From assembly GCF_035222275.1 (NCBI RefSeq), contig NW_026946359.1, positions 3,720,001-3,784,000 on the forward strand: a stretch of 64,000 nt of DNA, in the 5' to 3' direction. The stretch comes from Podospora bellae-mahoneyi (taxonomy: Eukaryota; Ascomycota; Sordariomycetes; Sordariales; Podosporaceae). Below the pieces are notes generated by a model. It was not told the DNA's origin and ran no database searches. It saw only the letters and a list, made by a program, of their open reading frames with translations. The translations under genes and the position numbers were made by a program. This document shows, one piece after another, positions 1-10,433 of the stretch (its first letter is position 1; each line of letters begins with the position of its first letter).

Positions 1-222
1 TCCTCTTGGTTCTGCTGTTGCCTTGTCGTGACTCACTTATTAACCACGCTATCGTTCCCCTTCTGATTTGAAGCAATATCGGGTAGCAACAGACTACCGA
101 ATCATCCCTGCTCCCGAGTGACGTACATATAGGCCTGCCACGTCGCGTCTGCCTTTTAATTATTTTTCTTCCCCTCCAGGCGACACAGCGTTTGTTCCCC
201 TCGCCCAACGCGACAAACAATC
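1..222 (+). promoter_or_regulatory. 5' flank of first gene
   Basis: This stretch lies upstream of the first start codon. It has a pyrimidine-rich stretch just before the gene (about 150-185) and an A/C-rich context at the ATG, as expected for a fungal 5' leader. I see no coding sequence in it and cannot place a defined promoter element. Confidence 0.35.
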
Positions 223-1959
223 ATGGCCATCACTCGAAAGCAGGAGCGCGAGGGTTCGTACCGACCTGAAAGTTCATGGCGTATGGTGGAGGGCAGCGAG
301 ACGGGCAGCTTTGCCTACGACGAAGAGATTGTTCCCTCCAACAGCGACCCGTCCAACTCGTTTGATTCACAGCCTGTCAGCATTGGAGCCTCACAGCCGT
401 GGAGCATTGGTGGCTCGCAGGACGAGAGCATCGAGACATATCTCAGCAAAGCCGAGAACGATGAGCAATTTATCCTCAAGTCGCCCTTTCGCCCGTCGGT
501 GCCACAATCTGTGAGGCATTCCTCGAAGGAACAACACCGTGAACCAGGGCCCGAGTTTGTCATGCCCAAGGTTGAGGTCGAGAGTCCAACAGAAGAGGGG
601 GGCAGCGCCTGGTCCTCGACAACTATTAAATCTCCAAAGAGACCAACACCACCACCCGGGCTACGGAAGCGTCTTGGCATGGTCAAGGAAAGTCCTAGAG
701 TTCGAGGCCGACGACAAAGTATGAGACAGTCAGAGGAACTGGAACGCCCCGTCCCGGATGATGGCATTCTCGGTTCAGTATTCTCCTGGATGCTCGACGT
801 GATTGGGCTTGCGTTTTGGGCCATCAAGTATCCAATCGGTTTCCTGCTGGCCGTCTATGTTTTATCTGGCACCACAATCATCGCCAAGAACATGGTCACC
901 AAGTCGCTCGCAGTGTCTCTTTCACCGCTGTGCCGACTCCCTGGTGTCTCTTACCTGAACGTACCTTTTTGCGGACCCAACAAGTCTGAAGACGACAAGC
1001 CCGCAAACGTCGACTTTGACAGCTTGGTCGACGCCCAAAGCCTTCTGGAGCAGGTACTGGAAAGGACCGTGGAAGGCGTCACGCTCCCACTCGACATCAA
1101 GCGTTCCGAAGCCTCCATTCGCGATTTGCGCACCATCGTCCGGCACAGCAACCTCAAGGGGAAGCAAGAGCTCGTTCTTGAATTTGACGGCTACATTGAC
1201 ACTGTTCGTTCGGTTGTCCACGAGCTCAGCAGCTTCAACGTCCACGTTGGGTCTACCGTTGACTCGGTCATCAGCATGAACCGCTGGACAGCCCGCCAGC
1301 TCGACACCTTGGAGGGAGACAATGTCCTCAAACCTAGGATTGAGAACAACGACCCCTGGCTCAGCCAAATGGTTGAGTGGGTTTTGTCTCCTTTCCAACC
1401 TGTGGTCTTTACGGAAGACCACCTGAAGGATACCTACCTCCGCCACGCCTCCCACGTCCAAGACAGAATCGCCAGCCTCATTCTCGAAGCTCAGACCGTC
1501 TTGTCGTCTCTTACCAAAGCGGAGGACCACCTTGAAATCATCCATGAGGTCGCCCACCGCAGCACAGAGGAGGTCAAGACCTCGCGTCAGGATATCTTGT
1601 ACACGCTCTGGACTCTGGTCGGGGCGAATAATCAGAAACTAAAGGACTTCAAGTCGCAGTTGAGTGTTCTTGGTCAAATTGAGACGCAGAGGTTAAAGGC
1701 GGTGAAGCAGGTTACGGGGCTGGTGTCAGATCTGATCAAGATTCAGGCTGAGATTCAGGGGTTGAGGGATGAGGTTTCGGCGGCGGAACTGGTGCCGAGC
1801 GTGCCGTTGAGTGTGCACATTGCGACGATCAACAGTGGGGTTGAGAGGTTGGATAGTGCGCGGGCGAGGTTGAAGGCTATTGAGGCGGAGAGGGTTAGGG
1901 AGGTGGTGGGGCGGGGGAGGGAGGGGGGGGAGAGGTTGATTGATAGTAAGAGGTGGTGA
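223..1959 (+). CDS. Fungal membrane protein of unknown function with helical C-terminal half
   Basis: This is an uninterrupted 578-residue reading frame. The first 180 residues are polar, serine- and proline-rich and probably disordered, with three similar short motifs near residues 50-70 (SIGASQP, SIGGSQD). A hydrophobic stretch at about residues 186-216 looks like one long or two short membrane helices. The remaining part is rich in Leu, Glu and Lys in heptad-like order and probably forms helical bundles or coiled coils. No catalytic motif is visible. The layout (disordered head, membrane segment, long helical tail) suits a protein of an organelle or nuclear membrane, but that is inference. 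The last 350 bases switch to very G-rich codons, ending in an Arg/Gly/Glu-rich tail. I do not recognise a named family. Confidence 0.82.
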   Translation: MAITRKQEREGSYRPESSWRMVEGSETGSFAYDEEIVPSNSDPSNSFDSQPVSIGASQPWSIGGSQDESIETYLSKAENDEQFILKSPFRPSVPQSVRHSSKEQHREPGPEFVMPKVEVESPTEEGGSAWSSTTIKSPKRPTPPPGLRKRLGMVKESPRVRGRRQSMRQSEELERPVPDDGILGSVFSWMLDVIGLAFWAIKYPIGFLLAVYVLSGTTIIAKNMVTKSLAVSLSPLCRLPGVSYLNVPFCGPNKSEDDKPANVDFDSLVDAQSLLEQVLERTVEGVTLPLDIKRSEASIRDLRTIVRHSNLKGKQELVLEFDGYIDTVRSVVHELSSFNVHVGSTVDSVISMNRWTARQLDTLEGDNVLKPRIENNDPWLSQMVEWVLSPFQPVVFTEDHLKDTYLRHASHVQDRIASLILEAQTVLSSLTKAEDHLEIIHEVAHRSTEEVKTSRQDILYTLWTLVGANNQKLKDFKSQLSVLGQIETQRLKAVKQVTGLVSDLIKIQAEIQGLRDEVSAAELVPSVPLSVHIATINSGVERLDSARARLKAIEAERVREVVGRGREGGERLIDSKRW

Positions 1960-4900
1960 GGGGGGAGGGGTGAGAGGGATGGGTTTTTGGACTTGGTCGG
2001 TTTGGGAGGGGGTGGCGTCGGTTGGGTTATTATGGGTAAAGGGATATGGGGGATATGGGATGGGATTTTTGGAATTGAAGACCTCCCAGAGGATCGGGAT
2101 AGGGAAATTCAGAACAGAAACGTATGGGATGGAATTTTGGATGGTATGATAGGAGAGGGAGGGGATATAACAGATACCCGAAATTTATTGTGGCTTGTTT
2201 GTAACTTTTTGGGTGGCTTGTTTTCTAGTTTTGCTTGTGGTTTAAGGGAACATGACGAATGTTTATGAATATCTACTCAAAAACTGCAAAGTTATACCTC
2301 AAAATGGGTTTTGACTCTGTTAGGTGCGTGTTTGTATATTGAGAAGTATACCTAATGTGACTGATCTAGATATAGAAGGAGAATAATCTTTGGGTTCTTC
2401 TCTTGAAACTGGTTATAGACGACCTGCGCTTGACAAGACGCATTCACGGTGTTGAGAGGCAACGGCGATCGAATGGTGTTGTTCGCGCCGGTAGCTCATC
2501 TTGTTTGTGTTAAATTGCTTACTGTATCTCGCTATGGGACTTCGTTTGAGGTGTTGTTGACTGATGGTAATGATGGTGTGGTCGCTGACTGGGCATTCAT
2601 GGGCGTCATAGGTGGGTACCAGGCGATGGTTTTAACCAACCTTGTAGGTGTGCTTTTGGCTAATAATATCTAATGGACGGGATAGAGGGAGGTGGAAGGC
2701 TGCTTATGGGAAGGCGGGTAGGCGTCGGGATGGTCGGCTTGAGGGACTGTTTTCTCTCGCGGTGGTGACGAGAAGGGTTATCAAGCCGCAGATGTGATTG
2801 CCTTCGGGGAGGCACCTAGGCGAAGATGGGAGTTGAACAGAAAATAGAACACCCGTGACCCGGGGACATGGTTCTCGAACGATGGGGCACTAGCGGTAGC
2901 CACGGGGGTTGGGCCATGAGATATTTTTGGATAGGCCTAGCTAGGTAGTAGGTAGTTGGTGTTTGAACCAGTGTGAACTAGCGGGCCTTTTTTTCAGATG
3001 GCATGATCAGTGATGTTTTAGGACGTGGGTTCCATTGGAAGGAGGGCAGCAAACGGGCTTCATCGACAACCGTCTATGGCAGGACACCAAGGTAGCCCTG
3101 GTCCATAAATGATGCCATTCATAGATGAGGTTTCTATCTCAAGCCACCCAATTGAGGTCCGGATCCATGTTTAGATCATAGCCGGTCTGTGAAGGCTCAT
3201 TCTGTTTTCATGCCGTCTCTCACAGACATTTAAGGCTGTCTCTTATCGAGGTTTAGGTACCCAGGATTAGATCAAGCCTGGCTTAGGAAATCCATCCCCG
3301 TCCCTACCGTTTCTCACAGACATTTCAAGGCTGACCAGTTAACGTTACCAAACCGGGAGAATTTGCAAAGCTTACCTAGCACCAGGTTTACCATCTCGAG
3401 CCGCGCTGTCGATGGTAGTGGCTCCAGGTTTAGATCAAGATTGGCTTGGGAAGAACCATCCCGCCTCTGCCGTCCCTCACAGACATTTCAAGGCTGACTG
3501 ACGGCAACACGGTTCGAGATGCAAGTTTGACATCTGTACCCATCCACGGCATGAAGCATGAAAGCACAAAGTATGACTAGACCACGATATTCCCCCCCGT
3601 CTTATAGGCCACGGTAGGTAGTATAACGTGGCATGCATATGCACTCCAGATTTCTAGAGCGGGAGCTATTCTAAACAGATTATATCGTAGGGTCAGAGAG
3701 AAGTGTTATATGTGAACAGCAACAGCCGAACGGGTGGCCTGGCTTCCGATGCAGGATAGAGGCATGTTTTGCTCGCTTGAGGGGGGAGGGTAATATCAAC
3801 AGTGTTAATGAGAGGCGTGGATTGGGACGGCCCGGAGGGTGGTGTAACTCTTGCCATGCGTTTTGGACATTGAACGCGAGAGAGGCATCACCACAACAGA
3901 TTCTTGGATTGGAAATTGAGATGGACATGGACACGGCAAGAGACTGGACAAGGCAGACTTCTGAAACGCAGCCATCATCCCGTCTTATCACTGACGAGGG
4001 CATCAACGGTCCGTAGGCGCCTCTTTTACCGCCATGCCGGGCTCAATGACGAAGATATCAGCAAGCGGGAGGAACCGCGGTGCTGGGCGTGATGGCGGCA
4101 AAGCTGCGAGTTGGTCACTCTTGAAGAAGGAAGCTAAAGAATTCTCTGGGACGGAATGTGGTATATCCAGTGGACCATCTGGTGAAGATTTCCGGTACGG
4201 AAGCCGCTCAAGACAAGGCGGGCAGTAAGCAGTGACTGATCGTCTCACTCCCGTTGGTTGAGATCTGATGCCGCACTCGCACTCAGAAAAGAGGTTAGCG
4301 GCGTGGGTAGAGAAAATGATCTGATCTCATCACCAATTAGACAAAATGCCGCCCTCCTCCAGCCTTGTGCCCCTCCTTCCAGAGAGAAGGGCGGTCTGGG
4401 CGAAAGCCCACGTTGGGTTGCTCCCACTCGGAGTTTGGAAAGATGAGAGAAGCCCACCAGCGAATAACACGCACTTCCGCACCCTCTTCCCAAAAGTCAC
4501 GGAGAAGAAATTCGAGCGCGCGGTGTGAGCAGAGGCAAGTGAAGGGCGTCTAACTGCAGAGTGATTTGGTCGCTGATTGGCTGGGGGTTTCCAGGGTATC
4601 ACCAAAGGAATCTATTTCGAGCGGCTATTTCCCCTCTTTTGACCACCGTCCACTCACAAGGCACCACCAACACGTCGCTCTCGGCCCCCAGCGCTTAAAA
4701 ATACAGCATCCCACTGCAGACGGAAACAAGAGCTTCCATAGCGCACTGCATGAGACTGTGTAGAAGCAACGCGCTTGTACCGGGGTATTCTAGCTATCAC
4801 AGCATGTACTGTGGTACGACCTCCTGAATAAAACGATTTTGGTCCCTCTCTCTCTTGTTCCAGTTTGTGCACTGGTTGCTCTTGCTTCCTGGTCCAATAT

Positions 4901-5127
4901 CGCCAATTGTTGTTGTTGTTGCCGTCGACAGTGTTGATCCATCGCTCCATAATGTCTCGATAGCAGGTCTACAGGTACTTCCGGAATTGCTGTGCGACTT
5001 GTGTTCTGCCGGTTCGCGACACGGAAACGTGGAAAGTGTAGGATACTGAGAAAGGAAGGGAAAGAGAAGCATAAGAGAAGGCTAGGAAACACCGCATAGC
5101 CACGACACCGCATATTGCCCACACACC
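1960..5127. other. Intergenic region (3.2 kb) holding a degenerate repeat and the 5' flank of the next gene
   Basis: No convincing gene is present. All open frames are short (under 130 codons), lack recognisable motifs and overlap one another on both strands. The first few hundred bases are G-rich 3' flank of the upstream gene. A degenerate repeat family lies at about 3141-3500. From about 4000 to 5127 the sequence becomes more mixed and is probably promoter and leader of the gene starting at 5128. Confidence 0.6.
3141..3500. repeat. Three degenerate copies of a roughly 90-110 bp unit
   Basis: A shared core, TCACAGACATTTCAAGGCTG or close to it, occurs at about 3219, 3313 and 3476. Each copy is preceded by a related stretch containing TTTAGATCA or ATTAGATCA, and then (copies two and three) a variant of GGCTTAGGAA followed by CATCCC. 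Copies one and three also share an upstream block beginning ATCTCAAGCC or ATCTCGAGCC. The copies are directly oriented and diverged, with spacings of about 94 and 163 bp. They show no coding content and no terminal inverted repeats, so this looks like an old local duplication rather than an intact mobile element. Confidence 0.6.
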
Positions 5128-7185
5128 ATGTCGGCACCACCACCTCAGGGGCCGGGAGGCTTCTCCCTCTTCCCAAATACTACTGCCAGACCACCGTCGA
5201 GGAGTCAGAACCAGCAGAGACCACCGACTAGGTCAGGGACACCTCAGGAGGGGCCGTCCAATTCGACAGAGGCATCGCCTCCTCGTGATCCGAGGATACG
5301 GAGGGACTCTTCAGTCAGGGAAGGAAAGCAGAGGGTTGCATCAACCAATCCATGGCAACATGCTCTTGACGCTCGAGAATCTCAACGACGGCAATATCCC
5401 CAGGAGAGCGAGGCCGGGCCGTCCAATGCTGTACCTGTCCCGGACCCCGTAGTTGAGACGGCATGTGCTCAGCCGGTGAGCGATCCACCGCAACGATGCG
5501 AGACAGCCTTCTCCGAAGCGCAGACTCTTGTCAGGAGTAACAGCGCTCGATCTCGAAGCTCAATTGCCAAACCACCACTCACATACGCCCCGGCTGGTCA
5601 ATCTTCTTCTTCAGGAGGACCATCTTCCTCGTCCCATCAAAACCCACCACAACTTCGCTCCATCTTTCCCACCTACAACCCCGAGCTTCCTCTGGACAGA
5701 CAGGAGTACTACCCAAAAGAAGCCTCCCCAACCCGCATTCCCCAAGCAGCCATCTCCCGTCCTCTCTACTCCCCACGACGAGAGCGCGCCCCAACAGTCA
5801 CCAGCAACCACAACCCTCAATCACCCCCCCAAGGACCAATCCAGTCCCCAGCGCCCACCACAACATCCTCCCGCTGGCCCCGCCACCACGAACCGGCCGT
5901 GATCCCGCCCGTCTCCTCAACAGAAGAACTGCGCTCCCTCTGGAAAGTAACCAACGGCTGGAAAGCCTCCTCCCTCGAAGGCCGCCCCTTCTGCCTCAAA
6001 CTCACCACAACCCCGGACGCCCCAGTCTACACCCTCTCCTCCTCCACCTCGCAACCCTTCTACTGCCTCCGAATCGACCCAACCTCCGCCTCCGCCCTCG
6101 TCTCCCTCTCCCGCTACGACCCAAACAAACCCTTCAAACAATCCCCCCCCTCCCCAAACAGCGGCTCCCCCTCCCAATCCCCAACCCCAGGTGGCGTCTC
6201 CCAATCGGCAAACATAATCAACTCCTCCCCCTCCACGCCCCCCTCCTCCACCTCCCTCCGAACAAGCATGTCCCTCCGCACAAGCAAATCCACCCGCTCC
6301 CTCCAACACAACGCCAAAAACTGGCTAGAAGTCCTGACAACCTCCCTCACTCCCCCCGGCCTGAGGAACGAAAACGACGGTTTGGTCGCCCAGTTATGGC
6401 CCTCCGCCGCAGCACGCCTGGTAGCCGACCGCTCCAACGACGCAACAACCGTCGCGCTCGCGCAGCAAGAATCCGCGCGGTTAGTCTTCGATCCCGATTC
6501 GGGCAACCACTTCCTCGTCCACCCCGCCTTAGCCATGCCCTTTTGCGTGACGATAGAGAGAAACCCGGTTTATTCAAGAACAGAATACACCCTCGAGCAC
6601 CTCGAATCGCCCGTCCACCTCGCCAAACTCACCCGCGACGGGACAGGGCAGGGTTGGCTGGAAGTCGACACCTCCATCGCGGCCAAGATCGAGGCGGTGT
6701 ACCTAGTTGATGTTGTTGTTGCTGCGTTGGTGCTGGTCGCGCACGGGGACGACCAATATACCGCCGGTGTCGAGGTCTTCGAGCCGCCTCCGGTTGTTTT
6801 TGGTGGGGGGAATGGTTCTGTCATCTCCGGCGACCGTCGCTCTTCACGGTCGTCCAGACGGGCAGGGGGCGATTCCCGTGCGAGCATGAGAAGAGAAGAG
6901 AAACAACGGAAGAAAGAGGCCAAGAAGGCGGAGAAGAGGTCTAAAAGCCGATCCAGCAAGAAGAGGATGGAGCAGTTCGAGATTGACCTCGAGAGCCAGG
7001 ATAGTGAATACGGCAAACGATCAGTGAAAGAAAAGGAGGAGAAATTACCTGCTATGTTGAGGGCGTTGGTGTGGCTGATCAAGATTTTCTTCAAATGCTT
7101 GATTGGGAGTCTAGCGCTGGTGTTTAAATGTCTCGGGGGAATCATCAACGGGTTGGCGAGATGTTGTGGGTTAGGGAAGCTATAG
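5128..7185 (+). CDS. Low-complexity fungal protein with conserved middle region and hydrophobic C-terminus
   Basis: This is a single-exon gene of 685 residues. Residues 1-250 are Pro/Ser/Gln-rich and probably disordered. A more ordered region at about 255-560 holds aromatic and aliphatic beta-strand-like stretches, split by a Ser/Pro linker around 340-395. A strongly basic segment at about 560-620 (repeated RSS and KK/EK runs) is followed by a C-terminal hydrophobic stretch of about 40 residues with several cysteines, which could be a membrane tail or lipidated anchor. Similar Sordariomycete proteins are, as far as I recall, often labelled 'acetylserotonin methyltransferase-like', but I see no methyltransferase motif, so I do not adopt that name. 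Its 3' end converges on UTP11 with 255 bp between the stop codons. Confidence 0.8.
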   Translation: MSAPPPQGPGGFSLFPNTTARPPSRSQNQQRPPTRSGTPQEGPSNSTEASPPRDPRIRRDSSVREGKQRVASTNPWQHALDARESQRRQYPQESEAGPSNAVPVPDPVVETACAQPVSDPPQRCETAFSEAQTLVRSNSARSRSSIAKPPLTYAPAGQSSSSGGPSSSSHQNPPQLRSIFPTYNPELPLDRQEYYPKEASPTRIPQAAISRPLYSPRRERAPTVTSNHNPQSPPQGPIQSPAPTTTSSRWPRHHEPAVIPPVSSTEELRSLWKVTNGWKASSLEGRPFCLKLTTTPDAPVYTLSSSTSQPFYCLRIDPTSASALVSLSRYDPNKPFKQSPPSPNSGSPSQSPTPGGVSQSANIINSSPSTPPSSTSLRTSMSLRTSKSTRSLQHNAKNWLEVLTTSLTPPGLRNENDGLVAQLWPSAAARLVADRSNDATTVALAQQESARLVFDPDSGNHFLVHPALAMPFCVTIERNPVYSRTEYTLEHLESPVHLAKLTRDGTGQGWLEVDTSIAAKIEAVYLVDVVVAALVLVAHGDDQYTAGVEVFEPPPVVFGGGNGSVISGDRRSSRSSRRAGGDSRASMRREEKQRKKEAKKAEKRSKSRSSKKRMEQFEIDLESQDSEYGKRSVKEKEEKLPAMLRALVWLIKIFFKCLIGSLALVFKCLGGIINGLARCCGLGKL

Positions 7186-7440
7186 GTGTTTCTTTCATGT
7201 CGATATTTGATTCCACCGGTTGGGTTTTTTTTGGGTCAGGCAGGACAGGATATGAACTCATGAATTCTGGCGTCGGGTATATATCTCAGGTTCTAATATC
7301 AATATCTCCCTCCCCCTTTTCCCCTCAGAGTGAAGCCAGACTCTCGCTCTGTTTGGAGAGGGAATAACAAACGATGGGTACTAGTGGCAGAAACGTACAT
7401 TACAAAAACAAATCAAAGAAAACCATCTCCAGCCCAGAGA

Positions 7441-8276
7441 TCACCTCTTCCTCTCCCTGACCTTAATCCTCCTCCCCGCCTTCGTAACCCCCCCGCTCGT
7501 CGCCGTTTTCGCCATCTTCGCCTGTGTAACCTCCAGTTCCAACTCGGCATCTGTCAACGCCTTGAGCTTTTTCCTCGCCTCCTTCAACTTCTTAGCCAAT
7601 TTCTCCAAATTCCGCTCCTTCCTCACCCTCTCCTCATCATCCTCATCATCACTCTCCTGTTCCCTCTCCTGCCTTTTCCTTCCCTCCACCACCTCCTTCC
7701 GCTCCTCAACCCCCTCACAAAAAACAATCTTCTTCGCTTTCTTCGGTTGTTGCCCTCCCATATCAAACTCATCCTCACTATCCTCCTCCTCTTCCCCCCC
7801 GCCCGCAAGCACCCACCTTTCCTCCAACCCCCTCACCTCCTTGGCAACAATATTCCTCACAGTCCTCACATACCCCAAATCCTGCGTCTTGAGCAGCCTG
7901 ACTAAATCCACACCCATAGCCTTGTTTCCCCTATCCCCCGCTACCTTTCCATCAAACCCTTTTCCTGCAGTGAGAGAAGACGATCCGGCCGACTTGCGGG
8001 ACATCATGCCGAAATAAAACTCATCTTCGTTCTTCTCGGCGGCTTTCTCCCGGAGGGATTTGAGGACTGTTTGCTTTTTTTTGAAGTCCTTTGCGCGTTT
8101 TTGATAATCTTTTTTCTTTTCTAGGAGGCCGAGTTTGGCGCGCTCGAGGGGCTGGGCGCGTTCGCGGTGGGAGCGGCGTTGGACGCTGTGTTATTAACTG
8201 GTTAGCATTTGAAAAAAAGGATGAGGAGGGAGAGGGGGGTTTAGGGAAGGGGTTACCTGTTCCGTAGGGAAGACAT
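7441..8276 (-). CDS. UTP11: U3 snoRNP component Utp11 (small-subunit processome)
   Basis: Utp11 is part of the U3 snoRNP that processes pre-18S rRNA in the nucleolus. Two exons are read on the minus strand: 8276-8257 and 8185-7441, with a 71-bp intron (GT at 8256, AG at 8186, branch-like GCTAAC near the acceptor). The first exon encodes only MSSLRN plus two bases. The joined protein of 254 residues contains the family signature: the basic N-terminus with [10 protein letters not shown], the block ending in [13 protein letters not shown], and a downstream [13 protein letters not shown] motif. The central region is acidic and the C-terminus is basic and helical. The length matches Utp11 orthologues. 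The 3' part is unusually G-rich on the coding strand. Confidence 0.95.
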
Positions 8277-8855
8277 GGTGATGGTTTGGGGTTTGCGACT
8301 TTTTGGGTTGCGGTTCTGTTGATTTTCTTTTGCGACTTTTGTGATGGAATCGGGTTGATTGATATCGCTGTCGCTGTCACAACTGAAAAAGTGTGACAGT
8401 GAAGGTGGAAGTAGAGTGATCGAATAATCGATTGATAGCGAGATCGTCGCTCTTCAACAGCGAAAGCAGCGGGCGGTCAGGATTTCTGGCGGGCGCTTGC
8501 TCGACAGACGGCAGAACCAAAATTTGAGAGCTGCGCAGCTGCGATAAGATAAGACTTTGGCAGCAGGTTTGGGTGGGGTCTCCGAACCCCACTGCGGGTC
8601 GAGATCCAGACCACCAAGGGTTCGAGATCCACTTTCAATGTGCGCTTTTTGACGACGTCATATTCGAGATGTCAATTTCAGGAGATGTTTTGGGGGAATA
8701 TCAGAAGCCTGCTATGTTCCATTGATAGCGAGTGTTTTAGCGATTTTCCATCTGGCTTATAATCCAGATGTAAGTAGAGTATATAGGTCAGTCATCAATC
8801 ATTCCCCTCCCCAACGCCCACATCCCAAACACCATAAAGACTCCAACAAAACAAA
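8277..8855. other. Intergenic: promoter side of UTP11 and 3' flank of CorA-like gene
   Basis: This is 579 bp between two genes on the same strand. Near 8575-8630 there are several copies of a TCGAGATCCA-like motif and short inverted GGGGT/ACCCC stretches. I checked these as a possible tRNA and rejected the idea. No reading frame is convincing. Confidence 0.5.
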
Positions 8856-10433
8856 TCAACACATCCCCTTCCCCTCTACCCTACGCTTCCCCATCCCCCC
8901 ACCCCTCACCACCTTTGCAAAAAAATACAGCCCAAAAGCCACCACACTAACCGGCACGGCAACCGCCCAATACATCCAAAACCTCTCCCCCCCGGGCGCA
9001 AACCAATCCTCCATTCCAAACAAGCTCGCCACAAACCCAAGCGGTATAAACACCAACCCCACCACCGTCAACGCCTTGACGCTCGTCGCCTCCTGCCTGC
9101 TCAACACCTGCTCCTCCACCGCCTGCCTATTCCCCACCATCCCCGCCAGCCCAGTGATACTGCTGCTCAAAAGCTCGACCCTCCTCCTCACATCCTTCAA
9201 CGCCATGTACAAAAACTGAAAATCTGCCTCGGAAGACGAACCACTGCCAGACAAAACGTTCGGTGCCTGAAACGGAATCCGACACTGTATCATGATCGAC
9301 TCGAGATCAATACAATAATACGACAACCTCCGCTCATACGACTGCACATCTGACCACTGTTTCTCTACCGCGGTGGTGTTGAAGTACTCGAGATTCTCCT
9401 GCCTCGACATGCTGTGCTGCACGTGAGAGATGTACGTCTGCAAAAAACCGACGTGTTGGCGGTAATGGCTTGCGACGATCTTTTGCGCGAGGGTCAAGAC
9501 CAGGTCGGCGCCGTGGCTGTCGAATAAATCCCAGTGGTGATCGAGGTAGAAGCACAAGTCGTCGAGGAGTGTCGTTCGGGGCGGGCCGCCGCGGTGGAGG
9601 TTCTTCATCTGTCGTTGGTGAGGGATGAAGTCGGGGTACCCCCCCTGGTGGAAGCGCGTGATGGGGAAGACGGGGATCGGGTTGTAGGCTTCGTAAGAGG
9701 TCCCTACGTATCGGAGGGGGGGGTCGGTGATGACGATGCAATCCCAGCCTGTGCCATTTTCTCGTGGGCGCCGCCAGATGGAGCACTTCCTGTGGAGGCA
9801 GACTGTGTCGGCGAATTTACCGAGGATTCGAGTTGTTGTGACGGTGCGCCCGGTTTCTGCGCAAAAGACGCGAAAGTTGCTTTGGAGATCGTTGGGAAGG
9901 GAGATGAGCTGGTAGTATCTCATGGTGACATGCTCTTTTTGGACGCATGGGAGCGAGATGTTGTAGTAGGCGTCGTTGGACTTGAAGGCTTCGGGGGCGT
10001 TGTCTCGTTCGTGGTCGACGAAGAAGGCGGGGTGGATGTTGAAGTGTGTGCCCAGGGTGCCGATGTGGGCTGGGGCTTGGCCCTCCATGATGATGATTCG
10101 GCGTCCATCTGGGCCTGAGGCGGGTGATTCGTCGGTCAAGGAGAGTCTGAACTTTGCTGGGTCGCCGCACTGCCACGGCTTTCTGGTGAAGGGAGAGCCC
10201 GCGGATGGGGACTCAAGCACGGCGATTCTGGTGTTTTTGAAGGGCCAAGGTATGTTCTTGAGTTCGAGTCTGGGGTCTCTACGTCTCAACCTAGGCTCGG
10301 ACGAGGCGAGACTCTCGATGACGTTTCGGTACTGCTGGCAATCGGCAAGCCAGACGCTGCCCCCTTGGCTTCCTTGGCTAGACTGACTGCCTTGCCTTGC
10401 AACGGAAGGCTTGGGGGCATGGTGTGGGATCAT
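8856..10433 (-). CDS. CorA-like divalent metal ion transporter (fungal type), 5' end incomplete
   Basis: This is a predicted membrane transporter of the CorA/ZntB superfamily, which moves Mg2+ or other divalent ions as a homopentamer. The 525 residues from the ATG at 10433 form a large soluble N-terminal domain, a helical region at about 340-445, and two C-terminal membrane helices at about 455-475 and 485-510. The first helix ends in GME where CorA proteins carry GMN, a variant also found in fungal CorA-like proteins, so ion selectivity is uncertain. The reading frame stays open for 47 codons upstream of the ATG, to about 10574, and this extension looks coding (FRFFKYGRN, GGLGAHSISEEQARIF). 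The real start therefore probably lies in an upstream exon between 10575 and 10700 that I could not fix. Confidence 0.8.
   Translation of the reverse strand: MIPHHAPKPSVARQGSQSSQGSQGGSVWLADCQQYRNVIESLASSEPRLRRRDPRLELKNIPWPFKNTRIAVLESPSAGSPFTRKPWQCGDPAKFRLSLTDESPASGPDGRRIIIMEGQAPAHIGTLGTHFNIHPAFFVDHERDNAPEAFKSNDAYYNISLPCVQKEHVTMRYYQLISLPNDLQSNFRVFCAETGRTVTTTRILGKFADTVCLHRKCSIWRRPRENGTGWDCIVITDPPLRYVGTSYEAYNPIPVFPITRFHQGGYPDFIPHQRQMKNLHRGGPPRTTLLDDLCFYLDHHWDLFDSHGADLVLTLAQKIVASHYRQHVGFLQTYISHVQHSMSRQENLEYFNTTAVEKQWSDVQSYERRLSYYCIDLESIMIQCRIPFQAPNVLSGSGSSSEADFQFLYMALKDVRRRVELLSSSITGLAGMVGNRQAVEEQVLSRQEATSVKALTVVGLVFIPLGFVASLFGMEDWFAPGGERFWMYWAVAVPVSVVAFGLYFFAKVVRGGGMGKRRVEGKGMC

Noticed and set aside
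8570-8640. GGTTCGAGATCC-like words resembling a tRNA T-arm
   Set aside because: No matching acceptor stem, D-arm or anticodon arm on either strand at the proper distances. The repeated words are short direct repeats only.
9534-10118. 194-codon frame opposite the CorA-like gene
   Set aside because: It is the mirror of a real coding region with strong codon bias and has no independent protein features.
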